Source: Streptomyces capillispiralis (lineage in GTDB: Bacteria > Actinomycetota > Actinomycetes > Streptomycetales > Streptomycetaceae). Taken from it: 64,000 nucleotides of DNA. Of this stretch, positions 1 to 9,668 are shown piece by piece. The position numbers and the translations under genes were made by a program. The stretch's first letter is position 1. The number at the start of each line of letters is the position of its first letter. The stretch spans positions 1,674,001 through 1,738,000 of the forward strand of contig NZ_VIWV01000001.1 of NCBI RefSeq assembly GCF_007829875.1. Direction: 5' to 3'. The notes under the pieces are model-generated. The model was not told where the DNA came from. It saw nothing but the letters and a program-made list of their open reading frames with translations, and made no database searches.

Positions 1-345
1 CCCGACGGGTTCGACCCGGTGCGGATGGGGGTGCAGGCGCGGGCGCTCGCCGCCAAGCGGGCCGATGTGGTCGCCAAGGTGGCGCCCGAGCTGCCGGTGG
101 TCCTCGGCGCGGAGTACCGGCCCGCCTTCCTCGCGTACGCCCGGGTGACGCCGATGACCGACGGCTACCGCAGGGACGCGCTGGACTTCGTCGAGCACCT
201 GCTCGTGGAGGGGCGGCCGGACGACGGGCGGGCGCGGCGCGCGCTGCGGGAGTGGTGGCTGGACCGCTCGGGTCCGAAGCCGCGGTCGCACCGGCCGGCG
301 GCGCGGCTGGCCCGGGCCGCGCGGCGGGTGCTGCCGCGCCGCTGA
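1..345 (+). CDS. C-terminal fragment of an unrecognised protein (5' end outside window)
   Basis: The reading frame is open from the first base and ends at a TGA, so only the last 114 residues are present. The fragment is Arg/Ala-rich and ends in a basic tail (ARRVLPRR). A motif like [22 protein letters not shown] suggests the helical end of a soluble enzyme. I do not recognise it from the tail alone. In other Streptomyces a DUF692-type (multinuclear iron oxidase) gene commonly sits upstream of a TIGR04222 membrane gene like the next one, so that is a possibility by context only. No transmembrane segment is seen. Confidence 0.6.
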   Translation, partial: PDGFDPVRMGVQARALAAKRADVVAKVAPELPVVLGAEYRPAFLAYARVTPMTDGYRRDALDFVEHLLVEGRPDDGRARRALREWWLDRSGPKPRSHRPAARLARAARRVLPRR

Positions 346-453
346 CCGGAATCGACCGCGACCACCGAACGGAACGTCACATACCGACAACACTCCGTCC
401 GGATGGTGAACAGGGCATGGTGTTTCCGCGACCGTGTCCCTTACAAACAAGTC

Positions 454-1233
454 ATGTTCTGGGTCCCCCTGCTGCTCCTGGCCTGGGCCGTCGCCGGTGT
501 GGCGTGCCTGCGGCTGTGCCTGGCCGCCGTGCGCGGCGCCGCCGCGGCCGGCCCGGACACGGAACCCGGGCACGGTCTGACGCTGTACGAGGCCGCGTTC
601 CTGTCCGGCGGCCCCGGGCGGGTCGCCGACGTCACGCTCGTGGCGATGGCGCGCCAGCGGCGGCTGCTGCTGGCGCACACCGGCTGGGCGACGGTGGTCG
701 ACCCGCGCGGGCGCGACGAGATGGAGCGGTCGGTGATAGGGGCGATAGGACCGCAGGGCCAGTCGCCCATCGCGCCGGTGCGGTCCGCCGCGGCGACCGC
801 GGACGCCGTGCACGGGATCGCCGAACGGCTGGTCACCGCCGGACTGGCGGTCCCCGACGGGGCCGGAACGACGGTCGCGGACGCCGTGCGGCAGGTGCGG
901 TTCGCCGCGTCGGCGGTGGCCGGGCTCGGGGCGGCCGCCCTGCTGATGCCGGTGCCGTCGGACCTGGCGCGCCCCCTGGTCGCCCTGTGGTTCGCGCTGC
1001 CGCTGGTCCTCACCCTGGGCTGCCTGGCCATCGCGCGGTTCGAGGTCCACCCGTACTCGCGCTGGGCCTCCCCGGCCGGTCAGCGGCTGCTGGACGCGCT
1101 GCCCCGGGCCGCCGGGGACGCCGCCGACGACCGCGCGTACCTCACCTCGGTCGCGGTGCGCGGCATCCGGGCGGTGGGCGAACCGGAGCTGCGCGCGGCC
1201 CTCGCGCACCGGGAGCGCCACCGGGGCCCTTGA
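454..1233 (+). CDS. TIGR04222-like membrane protein, function unknown
   Basis: A protein of 259 residues. The N-terminus is one strong transmembrane helix (FWVPLLLLAWAVAGVACLRL). Then comes a soluble stretch with LTLYEAAFLSGGPGRVADV, typical of TIGR04222 membrane proteins, and a hydrophobic pair of helices near residues 150-195. I chose the ATG at 454 because the protein then begins directly at the signal-anchor helix. An in-frame ATG at 403 would add 17 polar residues, and neither start has a good ribosome site. The family is often found beside DUF692 proteins and has no established function. Likely inserted in the cytoplasmic membrane. Confidence 0.7.
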   Translation: MFWVPLLLLAWAVAGVACLRLCLAAVRGAAAAGPDTEPGHGLTLYEAAFLSGGPGRVADVTLVAMARQRRLLLAHTGWATVVDPRGRDEMERSVIGAIGPQGQSPIAPVRSAAATADAVHGIAERLVTAGLAVPDGAGTTVADAVRQVRFAASAVAGLGAAALLMPVPSDLARPLVALWFALPLVLTLGCLAIARFEVHPYSRWASPAGQRLLDALPRAAGDAADDRAYLTSVAVRGIRAVGEPELRAALAHRERHRGP

Positions 1234-1322
1234 CGCCGACACCCCGGCCGACGGTGCTTGCCTCGGACCACCACGGAACGAAACATCCCTTTTGTCGCCT
1301 CCGTGCACCGAAGGGAACACCG

Positions 1323-2954
1323 ATGAGAACTGCCGTCGTCCACGCGGCCGCCGGGTCCTTGCTGCTCACCGCCCTGGCCGCCGCCCCGGCCGGCGGCGCC
1401 CCGCGGACCCCGGCCGCCGCCCCCGGCGCCGCCGAACTGCGCGGCACCGCCGTGGCCGCCGCCCGCGCCGCGGACCGGCGCATCGACTTCGGCCCCTGCC
1501 CCGCGGCACAGGACCTTCCGGAGACCGTCCAGTGCGGCACCGTACGCGTCCCGCTCGACTACGCCCGCCCCGACGGCCGGCAGATCGAACTCACCGTCAG
1601 CCGTGTCCGGGCCACCGGCAAGGACCCGGACAACGGCAAGCGCCAGGTGCCCCGGCAGGGCTCCCTGGTCCACAACCCGGGCGGGCCGGGCGCCAGCGGC
1701 ATGTACTTCCCCCTGATGGGCGTGCTCCCCGCGTTCAAGCGCGTCGCGGCCGCCTACGACCTCGTCGGCTACGCGCCGCGCGGGGTGGGCCGCTCCGCCC
1801 CGCTGTCCTGCACGGACCCGGGGACGTTCGCCCAGGACCCCACGGAGGCGCCGGCCCACCCCTCGAAGACGTACAAGGCGGAACGTCTCGCGCGGGCCGA
1901 GGCGTACGCGCGGAGCTGCGCCGAGCGGGCCGGGGACGCGCTGAAGCACTACCACTCGCTCAACAACGCCCGTGACCTGGACGTCCTGCGCGCCGCGCTC
2001 GGCGAGAACCGGCTGACCTTCCTGGGGTCGTCCTACGGCACGTACTTCGGGGCGCTGTACGCCACGCTCTTCCCCTCCCACGTGCGGCGCATGGTGTTCG
2101 ACTCGGCGGTGAACCCGGACCCGGAGCGGATCTGGTACCGCAACAACCTCGACCAGTCGGCGGCGTTCGAGGACCGCTGGGCGGACTTCCGGGCCTGGGC
2201 CGCCCGGCACGACGACGTGTACGGGCTCGGCGCCACCGCGCGCGAGGTGCAGGCCAGTTACGAGCGGGCGAGCGCGCGGCTGGCGAAGGAGCCGGCGGGC
2301 GGGAAGGTCGGTCCGGGCCAGTTGCAGGCGGCGTTCCTGAAGGCCGGGTACTACGACGACCACTGGCCGCACCGCGCGCACGCGCTGTCGGCGTACCTCG
2401 AGGGGGATCCCGGACCGCTGGTCGAGCAGGCGCGGACCCATCCGGAGGCGGCGGCGGAGGCGGAGAACGCGCGGGCGGTGTACCTCGCCGTGGAGTGCAA
2501 CGACGCGCCCTGGCCGACGGACTGGGCGGTGTGGGACCGGGACAACACCCGGCTGGCGCGCCGGGCGCCGTTCGAGACCTGGGCGAACGTGTGGACCAAT
2601 CTGCCCTGCGCCTCCTGGCCGGCGCCCCGGCAGCGGCCGCTGGACGTGCGCGCCGGACGGGGCGAGCTGCCGCCGACGCTGATCCTGGCGGCCGAGCGGG
2701 ACGCGGCCACCCCCTACGACGGTGCGCTGGAGCTGCACCGGAGGCTGGCGGGTTCGGCGCTGGTCACGGAGCGGGACGCGGGCAGCCACGGCCTCGCCGG
2801 CGGCCCCAACGCCTGCGTGAACGGCCACCTGGAGGCGTACCTGCTCACCGGGCGGGTCCCGGGACGGCGCGCCTCCTGCGCACCGCACCCGGAACCGGAG
2901 CCGAGGCCCCGGCTGGCACAGCGGCCGGCCGAAGCGCTCCGGCCGGCCGTCTGA
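1323..2954 (+). CDS. Secreted alpha/beta-hydrolase of the tripeptidyl aminopeptidase (Tap/SlpD) type
   Basis: A 543-residue protein with a Sec signal peptide (RTAVVHAAAGSLLLTALAAAP, cleavage after the Ala-rich region). The mature part has the family signatures VHNPGGPGASG (oxyanion region), an APRGVGRSAPLSC strand, the nucleophile elbow GSSYG (Ser), an acidic residue in AERDAATP, and the catalytic His in GSHGLA near the C-terminus. These proteins release N-terminal tripeptides from secreted proteins or act as related serine esterases/peptidases outside the cell. The open frame continues upstream but loses any homology, so the ATG behind GAAGGGAACACCG is taken as start. Its stop abuts the stop of the convergent hemQ gene with no gap. 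Confidence 0.88.
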   Translation: MRTAVVHAAAGSLLLTALAAAPAGGAPRTPAAAPGAAELRGTAVAAARAADRRIDFGPCPAAQDLPETVQCGTVRVPLDYARPDGRQIELTVSRVRATGKDPDNGKRQVPRQGSLVHNPGGPGASGMYFPLMGVLPAFKRVAAAYDLVGYAPRGVGRSAPLSCTDPGTFAQDPTEAPAHPSKTYKAERLARAEAYARSCAERAGDALKHYHSLNNARDLDVLRAALGENRLTFLGSSYGTYFGALYATLFPSHVRRMVFDSAVNPDPERIWYRNNLDQSAAFEDRWADFRAWAARHDDVYGLGATAREVQASYERASARLAKEPAGGKVGPGQLQAAFLKAGYYDDHWPHRAHALSAYLEGDPGPLVEQARTHPEAAAEAENARAVYLAVECNDAPWPTDWAVWDRDNTRLARRAPFETWANVWTNLPCASWPAPRQRPLDVRAGRGELPPTLILAAERDAATPYDGALELHRRLAGSALVTERDAGSHGLAGGPNACVNGHLEAYLLTGRVPGRRASCAPHPEPEPRPRLAQRPAEALRPAV

Positions 2955-3686
2955 TCAGGCCAGGCCCGCGACGAGTTCCGCGATGTCCTTGCGGCGGCCG
3001 GTGTAGAACGGAACCTCCTCGCGGACGTGCATCCGCGCCTCGGAGCCGCGCAGGTGGCGCATGAGGTCGACGATGCGGTGCAGTTCGTCGGCCTCGAAGG
3101 CGAGGATCCACTCGTAGTCGCCGAGGGAGAACGAGGCGACCGTGTTGGCGCGCACGTCGGGGTAGCCGCGGGCCATCTTGCCGTGGTCGGCGAGCATGCG
3201 GCGGCGGTCCTCGTCGGGCAGCAGGTACCAGTCGTAGGACCGCACGAACGGGTAGACGCTCACGTAGTCGCGGGGCGTCTCGTCGGCGAGGAACGCGGGG
3301 ATGTGCGCGCGGTTGAACTCGGCGGGGCGGTGCAGCGCCATGTTCGACCAGACCGGCTCCAGCGCGCGGCCGAGCCTGGTGCGGCGGAACAGGTTGTACG
3401 CCTCCTGGAGCTGGTCGGCGGTCTCGGCGTGCCACCAGATCATGAGGTCGGCGTCCGCGCGCAGGCCCGACAGGTCGTAGGTGCCGCGGATCGTGACGTC
3501 CTTGGCGGCGAGGGCGTCGAACAGCTCCTGGACCTCGTCGGCGTACCCGGCGCGGTCCTCCGGCAGGACGTCCTTCAGTCGGAAGACGGACCAGAGGGTG
3601 TAGCGGATGACCTCGTTGAGGTCCTTGGCCAGCTTGCCCTTGTTCGGGATCCGGTCGGGGGCGGGGGTGGTGGCGTCGTCACTCAT
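2955..3686 (-). CDS. hemQ: Coproheme decarboxylase HemQ/ChdC (chlorite dismutase family)
   Basis: A 243-residue cytoplasmic protein of the Dyp/chlorite-dismutase superfamily, the usual size for actinobacterial HemQ. Visible features are [11 protein letters not shown], the MIWWHAET strand, a long helix with [18 protein letters not shown], the [12 protein letters not shown] block and ADHGKMAR with the conserved His. In Gram-positive bacteria it decarboxylates Fe-coproporphyrin III twice to give protohaem, the last step of the coproporphyrin-dependent pathway. It starts 5 nt after the hemY stop, so the two are one operon. The start ATG ([10 protein letters not shown]) gives the standard N-terminus. 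Confidence 0.95.
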   Translation of the reverse strand: MSDDATTPAPDRIPNKGKLAKDLNEVIRYTLWSVFRLKDVLPEDRAGYADEVQELFDALAAKDVTIRGTYDLSGLRADADLMIWWHAETADQLQEAYNLFRRTRLGRALEPVWSNMALHRPAEFNRAHIPAFLADETPRDYVSVYPFVRSYDWYLLPDEDRRRMLADHGKMARGYPDVRANTVASFSLGDYEWILAFEADELHRIVDLMRHLRGSEARMHVREEVPFYTGRRKDIAELVAGLA

Positions 3687-3691
3687 GTCCC

Positions 3692-5149
3692 TCATTCTCC
3701 CGCTCCTCCGTGAAGGCTCTGCACCGGGTCGGCGGTGAGCCGCCGCACCGCGCGCAGGTCGCCCTGGATCTGGTCGGCGGCGGCGTGGGCGCTCGCGATG
3801 CAGGCGGGGACGCCGACGCCGTCGTAGGCCGCGCCGCACACGGCCAGCCCGGCGAGGCCCGCGAGGTGCTCGCGGACGCGGGCCACGCGCGCGTGGTGGC
3901 CGACGGGGTACTGGGGCAGGCCGTCCTGCCAGCGGGTGACGCGCGCCTCGACCGGGGCGGCGGCCAGACCGGTGGCCGCCCGCAGGTCCTGCCGCGAGAC
4001 CTCGACGAGGCCGGCGTCGTCGCGGCCGAGGATCTCCGTCTCGCCGTGGCGGCCCACGGAGGTGCGCAGCACCACCAGGTCCGGGTTCTCCTCCGCGATC
4101 CAGTCCCACTTGTGGGAGGCGAAGGTGGACGCCTTGATGGTGCGGCCGTCGACGGGCGGCACCAGGAACCCGCTGCCCTCGGGCAGATCGGTCTCCGCGC
4201 GGCGGTAGGCGAGGGTGATCAGCGCCATGGAGGCGTACTCGACGGCGGCCAGCTCGGCGGCGGCGCCGGGGGCCTCGGCGCGCAGCAGCCGGGCGGCGGC
4301 CGGGGCGGGTACGGCGACGACGACCGCGTCGGCGTCCAGGACCCGGCCCCCGGCGGTGACCCGCCAGCCGTCCTCCGGGGCGCGGCGCAGCCCGGTGACC
4401 GGCGTGCCGGTGAGGATCTCCGCGCCCTGCGCCCGCAACGACGCGGCGACCGCGAGCGGGAGGGTGCCCACGCCGCCCGCGATGCCCATGAAGACGGGGC
4501 CCGCCTGCGGGGCGGCGGCGGACTTCGCCTGGATCTCGCGGACCGCCTCGGTGAGCGAGGTGTGGGCGCGGGCGGCCCGGAAGAGCTGGGGGACCGCCGA
4601 GCGCATCGAGATGCGGTAGGCGTCGCCCGCGTACACCCCGCCCAGCAGGGGCTCCACCAGCCGGTCGACGACCTCGCGGCCCAGGCGCGCCGCCACGTAC
4701 GCGCCGACGGCCACGTCGTCGCCGACCTCCGTGCGGGGCAGGTCCGCGTCCCGCCCGATCCGGGCGAGCCCCTCGTCGGACAGCACCCCGGCGAGGGCGG
4801 CGGCCGTCCCGGGGACGCCCATGACATGGCCCTTGGGCATGGGGCGCAGCGCGCCGCGGGTCCACAGCGAGGCGGTCGCGGTGGCCGGGGGCCGGAGCCG
4901 GTCGGCGAGGCCCACCTCCCGGGCGAGGGCGACCGCCTCGGGGCGGCGGGCCAGCAGGGACTCCGCGCCGAGGTCGACCCGGGCGCCCGCGATCTCGCCG
5001 GGCAGCAGCTTGCCGCCCACCCGGTCCGAGGCCTCCAGCACGGTCACCCGCGCCCCGCGCCGCACCAGCCGGTGCGCGGCGGCCAGCCCGGCGATTCCGG
5101 CTCCGATGACGACGACCCGCCGGCCGTCGTCCGCATGTGATCCGCTCAT
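3692..5149 (-). CDS. hemY: Coproporphyrinogen III oxidase (HemY/CgoX, protoporphyrinogen-oxidase family)
   Basis: A 485-residue FAD protein with an N-terminal Rossmann motif ([17 protein letters not shown], then E39-like acid in [10 protein letters not shown]). It has the flavin amine-oxidase fold signatures [11 protein letters not shown] and the C-terminal FAD-contact block [22 protein letters not shown]. It oxidises coproporphyrinogen III to coproporphyrin III. With hemQ directly downstream and hemE about 22 kb away it supplies haem by the Gram-positive route. The first gene of the pair is transcribed away from the lipoprotein gene, and the promoter must lie in the 158-bp divergent gap. Confidence 0.95.
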   Translation of the reverse strand: MSGSHADDGRRVVVIGAGIAGLAAAHRLVRRGARVTVLEASDRVGGKLLPGEIAGARVDLGAESLLARRPEAVALAREVGLADRLRPPATATASLWTRGALRPMPKGHVMGVPGTAAALAGVLSDEGLARIGRDADLPRTEVGDDVAVGAYVAARLGREVVDRLVEPLLGGVYAGDAYRISMRSAVPQLFRAARAHTSLTEAVREIQAKSAAAPQAGPVFMGIAGGVGTLPLAVAASLRAQGAEILTGTPVTGLRRAPEDGWRVTAGGRVLDADAVVVAVPAPAAARLLRAEAPGAAAELAAVEYASMALITLAYRRAETDLPEGSGFLVPPVDGRTIKASTFASHKWDWIAEENPDLVVLRTSVGRHGETEILGRDDAGLVEVSRQDLRAATGLAAAPVEARVTRWQDGLPQYPVGHHARVARVREHLAGLAGLAVCGAAYDGVGVPACIASAHAAADQIQGDLRAVRRLTADPVQSLHGGAGE

Positions 5150-5307
5150 GGCTCCACCTTCTCAGACGCCGCCTGCCCGTCCGCCTCGGCGGTGTGGCCC
5201 CGCCGAGTCCGTTCCGTGACCGCTTCGGGACCGTTCGGCGCCAACGAACCGCACCCGGGCGGCGTCGAAGGAACGTCAGTCACCACCGGAGCCCGGGGGA
5301 AGCCCAG

Positions 5308-6312
5308 ATGCGCACACGACGATCCGTACGACCCGCCCACGCCCTGGCCGGCGTCCTGCTGGCGGCGGCCCTCGCCGTCACCGGGTGCAGCGGTGGGGGC
5401 GACTCCTCGGCCGGCTCCTCGGCCGCCGACGACAAGGCCGCCGCCGCCCCGGCGGAGGGCCGGGCGGCGGACGAGGGCGCGCGGCAGGGCGCCCCCGGCG
5501 GCGCGGCGGACGGCGCCCGGGCGACCGCGCCGCCGAAGGCGGCCGCGACCCACGTCATCCGCACCGCCTCGCTCACCGTGCGGGTCGAGGACGTCCCGGA
5601 GGCGCTGGAGGAGGCCCGCGCGGCGACCGGGAACGCGGGCGGCTACGTCGGCGACGAGACCACCGTCCGGGACGGGGACGGTCACGAGCACACGCGCGTG
5701 GTGCTGCGCGTGCCGGTCGCCGAGTACGAGGAGGTCCTGGCCGCGCTGGAGGGCACCGGCAAGCTGCTGGAGCGCAACGCCAAGGCGGAGGACGTCACCG
5801 ATCAGGTCGTCGACGTGGAGAGCCGGATCACCTCGCAGCGCGCCAGCGTGGCCCGGATCCGCGAGCTGATGGACCGGGCCACCAGGCTCAGTGACGTGGT
5901 CACCCTGGAGGGCGAGCTGAGCAGTCGTCAGGCCGATCTGGAGGCCCTGCTCGCCCAGCAGGCGTCCCTGAAGGACCGTACGAGCCTGGCCACCATCACC
6001 CTGGAGCTGTCCGAGAGGCCGCGGCAGGAGGCGGCGCCGAAGGACGACGACCCCGGCTTCGTGGACGCGCTCACGGGCGGCTGGGAGGCGTTCGTGACGA
6101 TGCTGCGCTGGCTGGCGGTCGCGGTCGGCGCGGTGCTGCCGTTCGCCGCGGCGGCCGCGCTGCTGGTCCTGCTGTGGCTGAAGGCCGTACGCCCCCGGCT
6201 GCCGCGGCGCCCGCGGACGGTGCCGGCGATGCCCGCCGCCGGGCCCCTGCCCGCCGCCCGGCCGGCGCCGGAGCCGGGGCGCGGCGGCACGCGGGAGGGC
6301 GGGGAGGGCTGA
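5308..6312 (+). CDS. DUF4349 membrane lipoprotein
   Basis: A 334-residue exported protein. The signal peptide ends in a lipobox (AVTGC, Cys27), so it is lipid-anchored after processing. It is followed by an Ala/Gly/Asp-rich linker to about residue 85, then the DUF4349 domain (residues about 88-255: HVIRTASLTVRVEDV, a VVLRVPVAEYEEVLAAL strand-helix, and a coiled-coil helix VDVESRITSQRASVARIRELM). A C-terminal transmembrane helix (about 262-292) and a basic Pro/Arg-rich cytoplasmic tail follow. A protein with both a lipid anchor and a membrane helix is usual for this family. Function is unknown. GGGGGAAG precedes the chosen ATG; the longer open frame upstream has no family match. Confidence 0.85.
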   Translation: MRTRRSVRPAHALAGVLLAAALAVTGCSGGGDSSAGSSAADDKAAAAPAEGRAADEGARQGAPGGAADGARATAPPKAAATHVIRTASLTVRVEDVPEALEEARAATGNAGGYVGDETTVRDGDGHEHTRVVLRVPVAEYEEVLAALEGTGKLLERNAKAEDVTDQVVDVESRITSQRASVARIRELMDRATRLSDVVTLEGELSSRQADLEALLAQQASLKDRTSLATITLELSERPRQEAAPKDDDPGFVDALTGGWEAFVTMLRWLAVAVGAVLPFAAAAALLVLLWLKAVRPRLPRRPRTVPAMPAAGPLPAARPAPEPGRGGTREGGEG

Positions 6313-6337
6313 GCGGATCCGGAACGCCCCGCCGCCG

Positions 6338-6343
6338 TAGCGT
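6338..6343 (+). promoter_or_regulatory. Candidate -10 box for a leaderless transcript
   Basis: TAGCGT ends 7 nt before the ATG of the flavoprotein gene, which has no ribosome site upstream. This is the geometry of a leaderless mRNA whose first base is the A of the start codon. The -35 is not clear. Confidence 0.4.
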
Positions 6344-6349
6344 GTTCGC

Positions 6350-7759
6350 ATGAGCATGAGCATGGGCACGAGCGGCGCGGGGAGCGCGAGGGAACGCCTG
6401 GTGGTGATCGGCGGTGACGCCGCGGGGATGTCCGCGGCGTCACAGGCCCGCCGGCTGAGGGGCCCGGACGAGCTGGAGATCGTGGCGTTCGAACGCGGCC
6501 ACTTCACCTCCTACTCGGCCTGCGGCATCCCCTACTGGGTGGGCGGCGACGTCGGCGACCGGGACCTGCTGATCGCGCGCACGCCCGAGGAGCACCGCGC
6601 GCGGGACATCGATCTGCGGCTGCGCACCGAGGTCACGGAACTCGACCTCGACCGGGGGCGGGTGCGCGCGCGGGACCTGGAGTCCGGCGCCGAGTCCTGG
6701 ACGTCGTACGACAAGCTCGTCATCGCGACGGGCGCGCGGCCGATCCGTCCGGAGCTGCCCGGCATGGACGCCCCCGGGGTGCACGGCGTGCAGACCCTGG
6801 ACGACGGGCAGGCCCTGCTCGACACCCTGGCGCGCACCGGGGGGCGCCGCGCGGTCGTGGTGGGCGCCGGGTACATCGGCGTGGAGATGGCCGAGGCGAT
6901 GATCCACCGCGGCTACGAGGTGACGGTCGTCAACCGCGGCCCGCAGCCCATGGCCACCCTCGACCCCGACATGGGGCGCCTGGTGCACGAGGCGATGGAG
7001 GGCATGGGCATCACCATGGTGAACGACGCCGCCGTCACCTCACTGCCGACGGGCGACGACGGCCGTGTGCGGGCGGTGGCAACCGAGGACGGGCGGTTCC
7101 CGGCGGACGTGGTGGTCCTCGGCATCGGGGTGCGGCCCGAGACGGACCTCGCCCGGGCGGCGGGGCTGCCCCTGGGCGAGCACGGCGGGCTGCTGACGGA
7201 CCGTTCGATGCGGGTGCGGGGGCACGAGAACGTCTGGGCGGGCGGCGACTGCGTGGAGGTGCTGGACCTGGTCTCCGGCCAGCAGCGGCACATCCCGCTG
7301 GGCACGCACGCCAACAAGCACGGCCAGATCATCGGCGCCAACGTCGGCGGCGGCTACGCCACCTTCCCCGGAGTGGTGGGCACGGCGGTCAGCAAGGTGT
7401 GCGACCTGGAGATCGCGCGCACCGGGCTGCGGGAGAAGGACGCCCGCCGCGTGGGCCTGCGGTTCGAGTCGGTCACCGTCGAGTCGACCAGCCGCGCGGG
7501 CTACTACCCGGACTCCTCGCCCATGACGGTCAAGATGCTCGCGGAACTGCGCACGGGCCGTCTCCTGGGCGTCCAGATCGTCGGCCGGGAGGGGGCGGGC
7601 AAGCGGGTGGACATCGCGGCGGTCGCCCTCACCGCCGCGATGACGGTGGAGCAGATGACGGCCCTGGACCTCGGCTACGCCCCGCCCTTCTCCCCCGTCT
7701 GGGACCCGGTGCTGGTGGCCGCCCGCAAGGCGACGGCGAGGATCCGGGGCGCCGGGTGA
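6350..7759 (+). CDS. FAD/NAD(P)-dependent pyridine nucleotide-disulfide oxidoreductase, CoA-disulfide-reductase type
   Basis: A 469-residue flavoprotein. It has an FAD Rossmann motif (VVIGGDAAGMSAA), a single redox cysteine in SYSACGIPYWVGG (Cys58, the position of the CoA-disulfide reductase / NADH oxidase active cysteine), an NAD(P) motif VVVGAGYIGVEMAEAM, and the second FAD motif VWAGGDCVEV. A dimerisation domain runs from about residue 340. Such enzymes reduce CoA disulfide, persulfides or oxygen. Without the rhodanese domain found in some members, the natural substrate cannot be set from sequence. Monocistronic; the next gene is convergent. Confidence 0.85.
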   Translation: MSMSMGTSGAGSARERLVVIGGDAAGMSAASQARRLRGPDELEIVAFERGHFTSYSACGIPYWVGGDVGDRDLLIARTPEEHRARDIDLRLRTEVTELDLDRGRVRARDLESGAESWTSYDKLVIATGARPIRPELPGMDAPGVHGVQTLDDGQALLDTLARTGGRRAVVVGAGYIGVEMAEAMIHRGYEVTVVNRGPQPMATLDPDMGRLVHEAMEGMGITMVNDAAVTSLPTGDDGRVRAVATEDGRFPADVVVLGIGVRPETDLARAAGLPLGEHGGLLTDRSMRVRGHENVWAGGDCVEVLDLVSGQQRHIPLGTHANKHGQIIGANVGGGYATFPGVVGTAVSKVCDLEIARTGLREKDARRVGLRFESVTVESTSRAGYYPDSSPMTVKMLAELRTGRLLGVQIVGREGAGKRVDIAAVALTAAMTVEQMTALDLGYAPPFSPVWDPVLVAARKATARIRGAG

Positions 7760-7778
7760 GCCAAGCGGGGCGGGCGGG

Positions 7779-8099
7779 TCACGCCGTGCCGTTGATCCGG
7801 TCGATCGCCTGACGTGCCTGCTCGGCCGGGGCCCTGGCCGGCAGGGACGACACCGACGCCGCGGACGTCACGGCCGGCGGCTGCTCCCCCGCCGGCTTGG
7901 CGTGCGCGGCGGGCCGCGCGGAGCGCAGGCGGTGGCCGACCGCCTCGTCCAGGGTCACCGGCCGCCGCAGCTGGGAGGCGAGCCGTCCCGCCTCCTGGCC
8001 CAGCCGGGCGATGTCCTCCCAGGGGAGGCGCACCACGAGCGACAGCTCGGCCTCCCCGTCGGGCAGCGCGTGCATCGCGGGGGTCGTTCGGTCGTTCAT
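7779..8099 (-). CDS. Small hypothetical protein
   Basis: A 106-residue acidic/Ala-rich soluble protein. Residues 14-60 (EAELSLVVRLPWEDIARLGQ, then a helix and RRPVTLDEAVGHRLR) look like one folded alpha/beta unit, and the C-terminal half is Pro/Ala-rich and probably disordered. I do not recognise a family. The frame has the Streptomyces third-position GC pattern and an ATG start, and it is the best candidate on either strand here. It ends 20 bp from the stop of the convergent flavoprotein gene. No signal peptide or membrane helix. Confidence 0.6.
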   Translation of the reverse strand: MNDRTTPAMHALPDGEAELSLVVRLPWEDIARLGQEAGRLASQLRRPVTLDEAVGHRLRSARPAAHAKPAGEQPPAVTSAASVSSLPARAPAEQARQAIDRINGTA

Positions 8100-8164
8100 C
8101 GGCCATTCCTCACGTCGGCCCTGCGGCCCCTTCCCCGCGCCGCGGGCGGTCGACGAGTCATACG

Positions 8165-8182
8165 CACCGCCGGACGGCGGTG
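8165..8182. terminator. Short perfect hairpin downstream of the StrR-like gene
   Basis: CACCGCC, a 4-nt GGAC loop and GGCGGTG form a perfect 7-bp stem in the 222-bp gap between the small hypothetical gene and the 3' end of the StrR-like gene. No T-run follows. It may act as a weak terminator; otherwise I see nothing in this gap. Confidence 0.35.
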
Positions 8183-8321
8183 TTCAGCCCCGCCCCGGAT
8201 TCGCCGGCGCCGCCCCACCGGGGGAGAACGGCAGGGGGCGGGCGGGGCCGGGCTTCGCGCCCCGGACATCGATGCAGTGACATGGACATGCCATCTCTGG
8301 AGGTGGGTGGCCGGACTGCGT

Positions 8322-9668
8322 TCAGGACAGGGAGGCGTGACGGGCGGACGGGGGTGCCACGGCGGGCGGGCGCGCTTCCCGCTGGGCCGGGCGGCAGGGC
8401 CGGGTGAGCCGGTCGGTCTGGCGCAGGGTTTCCGCCAGCCGCTCCCACTCCCTGGCGTAATGGCTGGCGATGTCGGCGACGGCCTGGACGCAGTGCGGGG
8501 GGACGGCGTCCAGCATGCGCTCCCCCACCGCCAGTTGCTGGGCCTGGCCGTTGAGCCAGCGCAGCAGGGCGCGGCCGCCGTCGGTGAAGCGGACCGAGGG
8601 ATCGTTGGCGAGCGTGCGCATGGCCCGGACGTGGAAGCGGGCGTCGTAGGGGACCCAGTTCTGCGGCCCGGACACGAGGGGCAGGCGGACGTCCCGGCTC
8701 GGGATGGTGACCGAGGCGCCGGGGCGGGCCGGGGGCGGCAGCCGGGTACCGGGCCCCCGCGTCGGAGAGGACGACGCGGCGGACGGTGCCGGAGGCGTCA
8801 TGTCCGGGTCGGGTACGCCTGCGGAGTGCGCCGGTTCCCCGAAGTCCCGGGAGCCTTCCGCCGCTTCGAGGGGCGGTGTCCCGTCCGTCGTCCCCGGCCG
8901 CTCCTCCCCCGTCCCGGGCGGCGCGGTCCCGGCGCCGGCCCCCTCCCCGACGGCGCTTTCCGGCCGCCGGCCGTGCGCCGACCGGCGGAGCTCCTGCCGC
9001 ATCCGGTGGACCGTGCTGATGGACACGCCCGCCTGTTCGGCGACTTCACGGAGGGTGATGCCGGGTTGTTCGGAGAGCAGGGCGAGTGCCTTCTCGCGGC
9101 GCTGGGGGATGTCGACGGGGCGGGCGCGGCCGTCCCTGCCGACGCGGGCGTGCGGCTGGGCGATGCTGTCGGCCAGGGCACGACGGGCACGGGCCGCGCC
9201 CACGGTCTTCGGGGAGACACCCGCGATGGCCGCGATGGCGCGGTCGGACAGATGGGGGTGGGAGGTGAGGATGCGCGCCACGGCGGCCTTGCGGTCCTTC
9301 AGGGTCAGCGGCAGGCCGTGACGCGTATTGGCCTTGACGGACTGGAGGAACAGGTCGCCGGGTGAGCCGTCGACATAGCGCACGTCGATGTAGCGCTGTC
9401 CGCGCAGCATCGCGGCCCGCAGGCGGTGCATGCCGTCCACCACATGCCCGGCGGTCCGTGCGACAAGAATTGGCTCGAACTCCGCGGTGCTGTCCGCGAG
9501 CACCCGGACGTGGTCCTCGTTCACTCCCTCCAGACGCGGGGAGTCGGCCGGTAAGAGGGAATCCACCGGTATTCTGTGCACTTGCGGCTCCGGTTCCTCG
9601 AGCAAAGTGCCCTTCCTTTCCGTCAATCTGCGGCGTCGATCCGCTGCGCTCGCAGGTATATCCGGCAT
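8322..9668 (-). CDS. StrR/NovG-type ParB-fold pathway regulator with a TTA codon
   Basis: A 448-residue DNA-binding protein. Residues about 30-125 are the ParB/Srx-like domain of StrR regulators: IPVDSLLPADSPRLEG, EPILVARTAGHVVDGMHRLRAA, ANTRHGLPLTLKDRKAA. A helix-turn-helix (SDRAIAAIAGVSPKTV) and a second one (ITLREVAEQAGVSISTVHRM) follow, then a long Pro/Gly/Ser-rich linker and a C-terminal helical domain. StrR proteins activate antibiotic operons. Codon 39 is TTA, so translation should need the bldA tRNA, as for many pathway regulators. The chosen ATG starts 29 residues before the domain; the open frame continues another 150 residues upstream without family character. A fitting operator lies at 21793-21821. 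Confidence 0.85.
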   Translation of the reverse strand: MPDIPASAADRRRRLTERKGTLLEEPEPQVHRIPVDSLLPADSPRLEGVNEDHVRVLADSTAEFEPILVARTAGHVVDGMHRLRAAMLRGQRYIDVRYVDGSPGDLFLQSVKANTRHGLPLTLKDRKAAVARILTSHPHLSDRAIAAIAGVSPKTVGAARARRALADSIAQPHARVGRDGRARPVDIPQRREKALALLSEQPGITLREVAEQAGVSISTVHRMRQELRRSAHGRRPESAVGEGAGAGTAPPGTGEERPGTTDGTPPLEAAEGSRDFGEPAHSAGVPDPDMTPPAPSAASSSPTRGPGTRLPPPARPGASVTIPSRDVRLPLVSGPQNWVPYDARFHVRAMRTLANDPSVRFTDGGRALLRWLNGQAQQLAVGERMLDAVPPHCVQAVADIASHYAREWERLAETLRQTDRLTRPCRPAQREARPPAVAPPSARHASLS

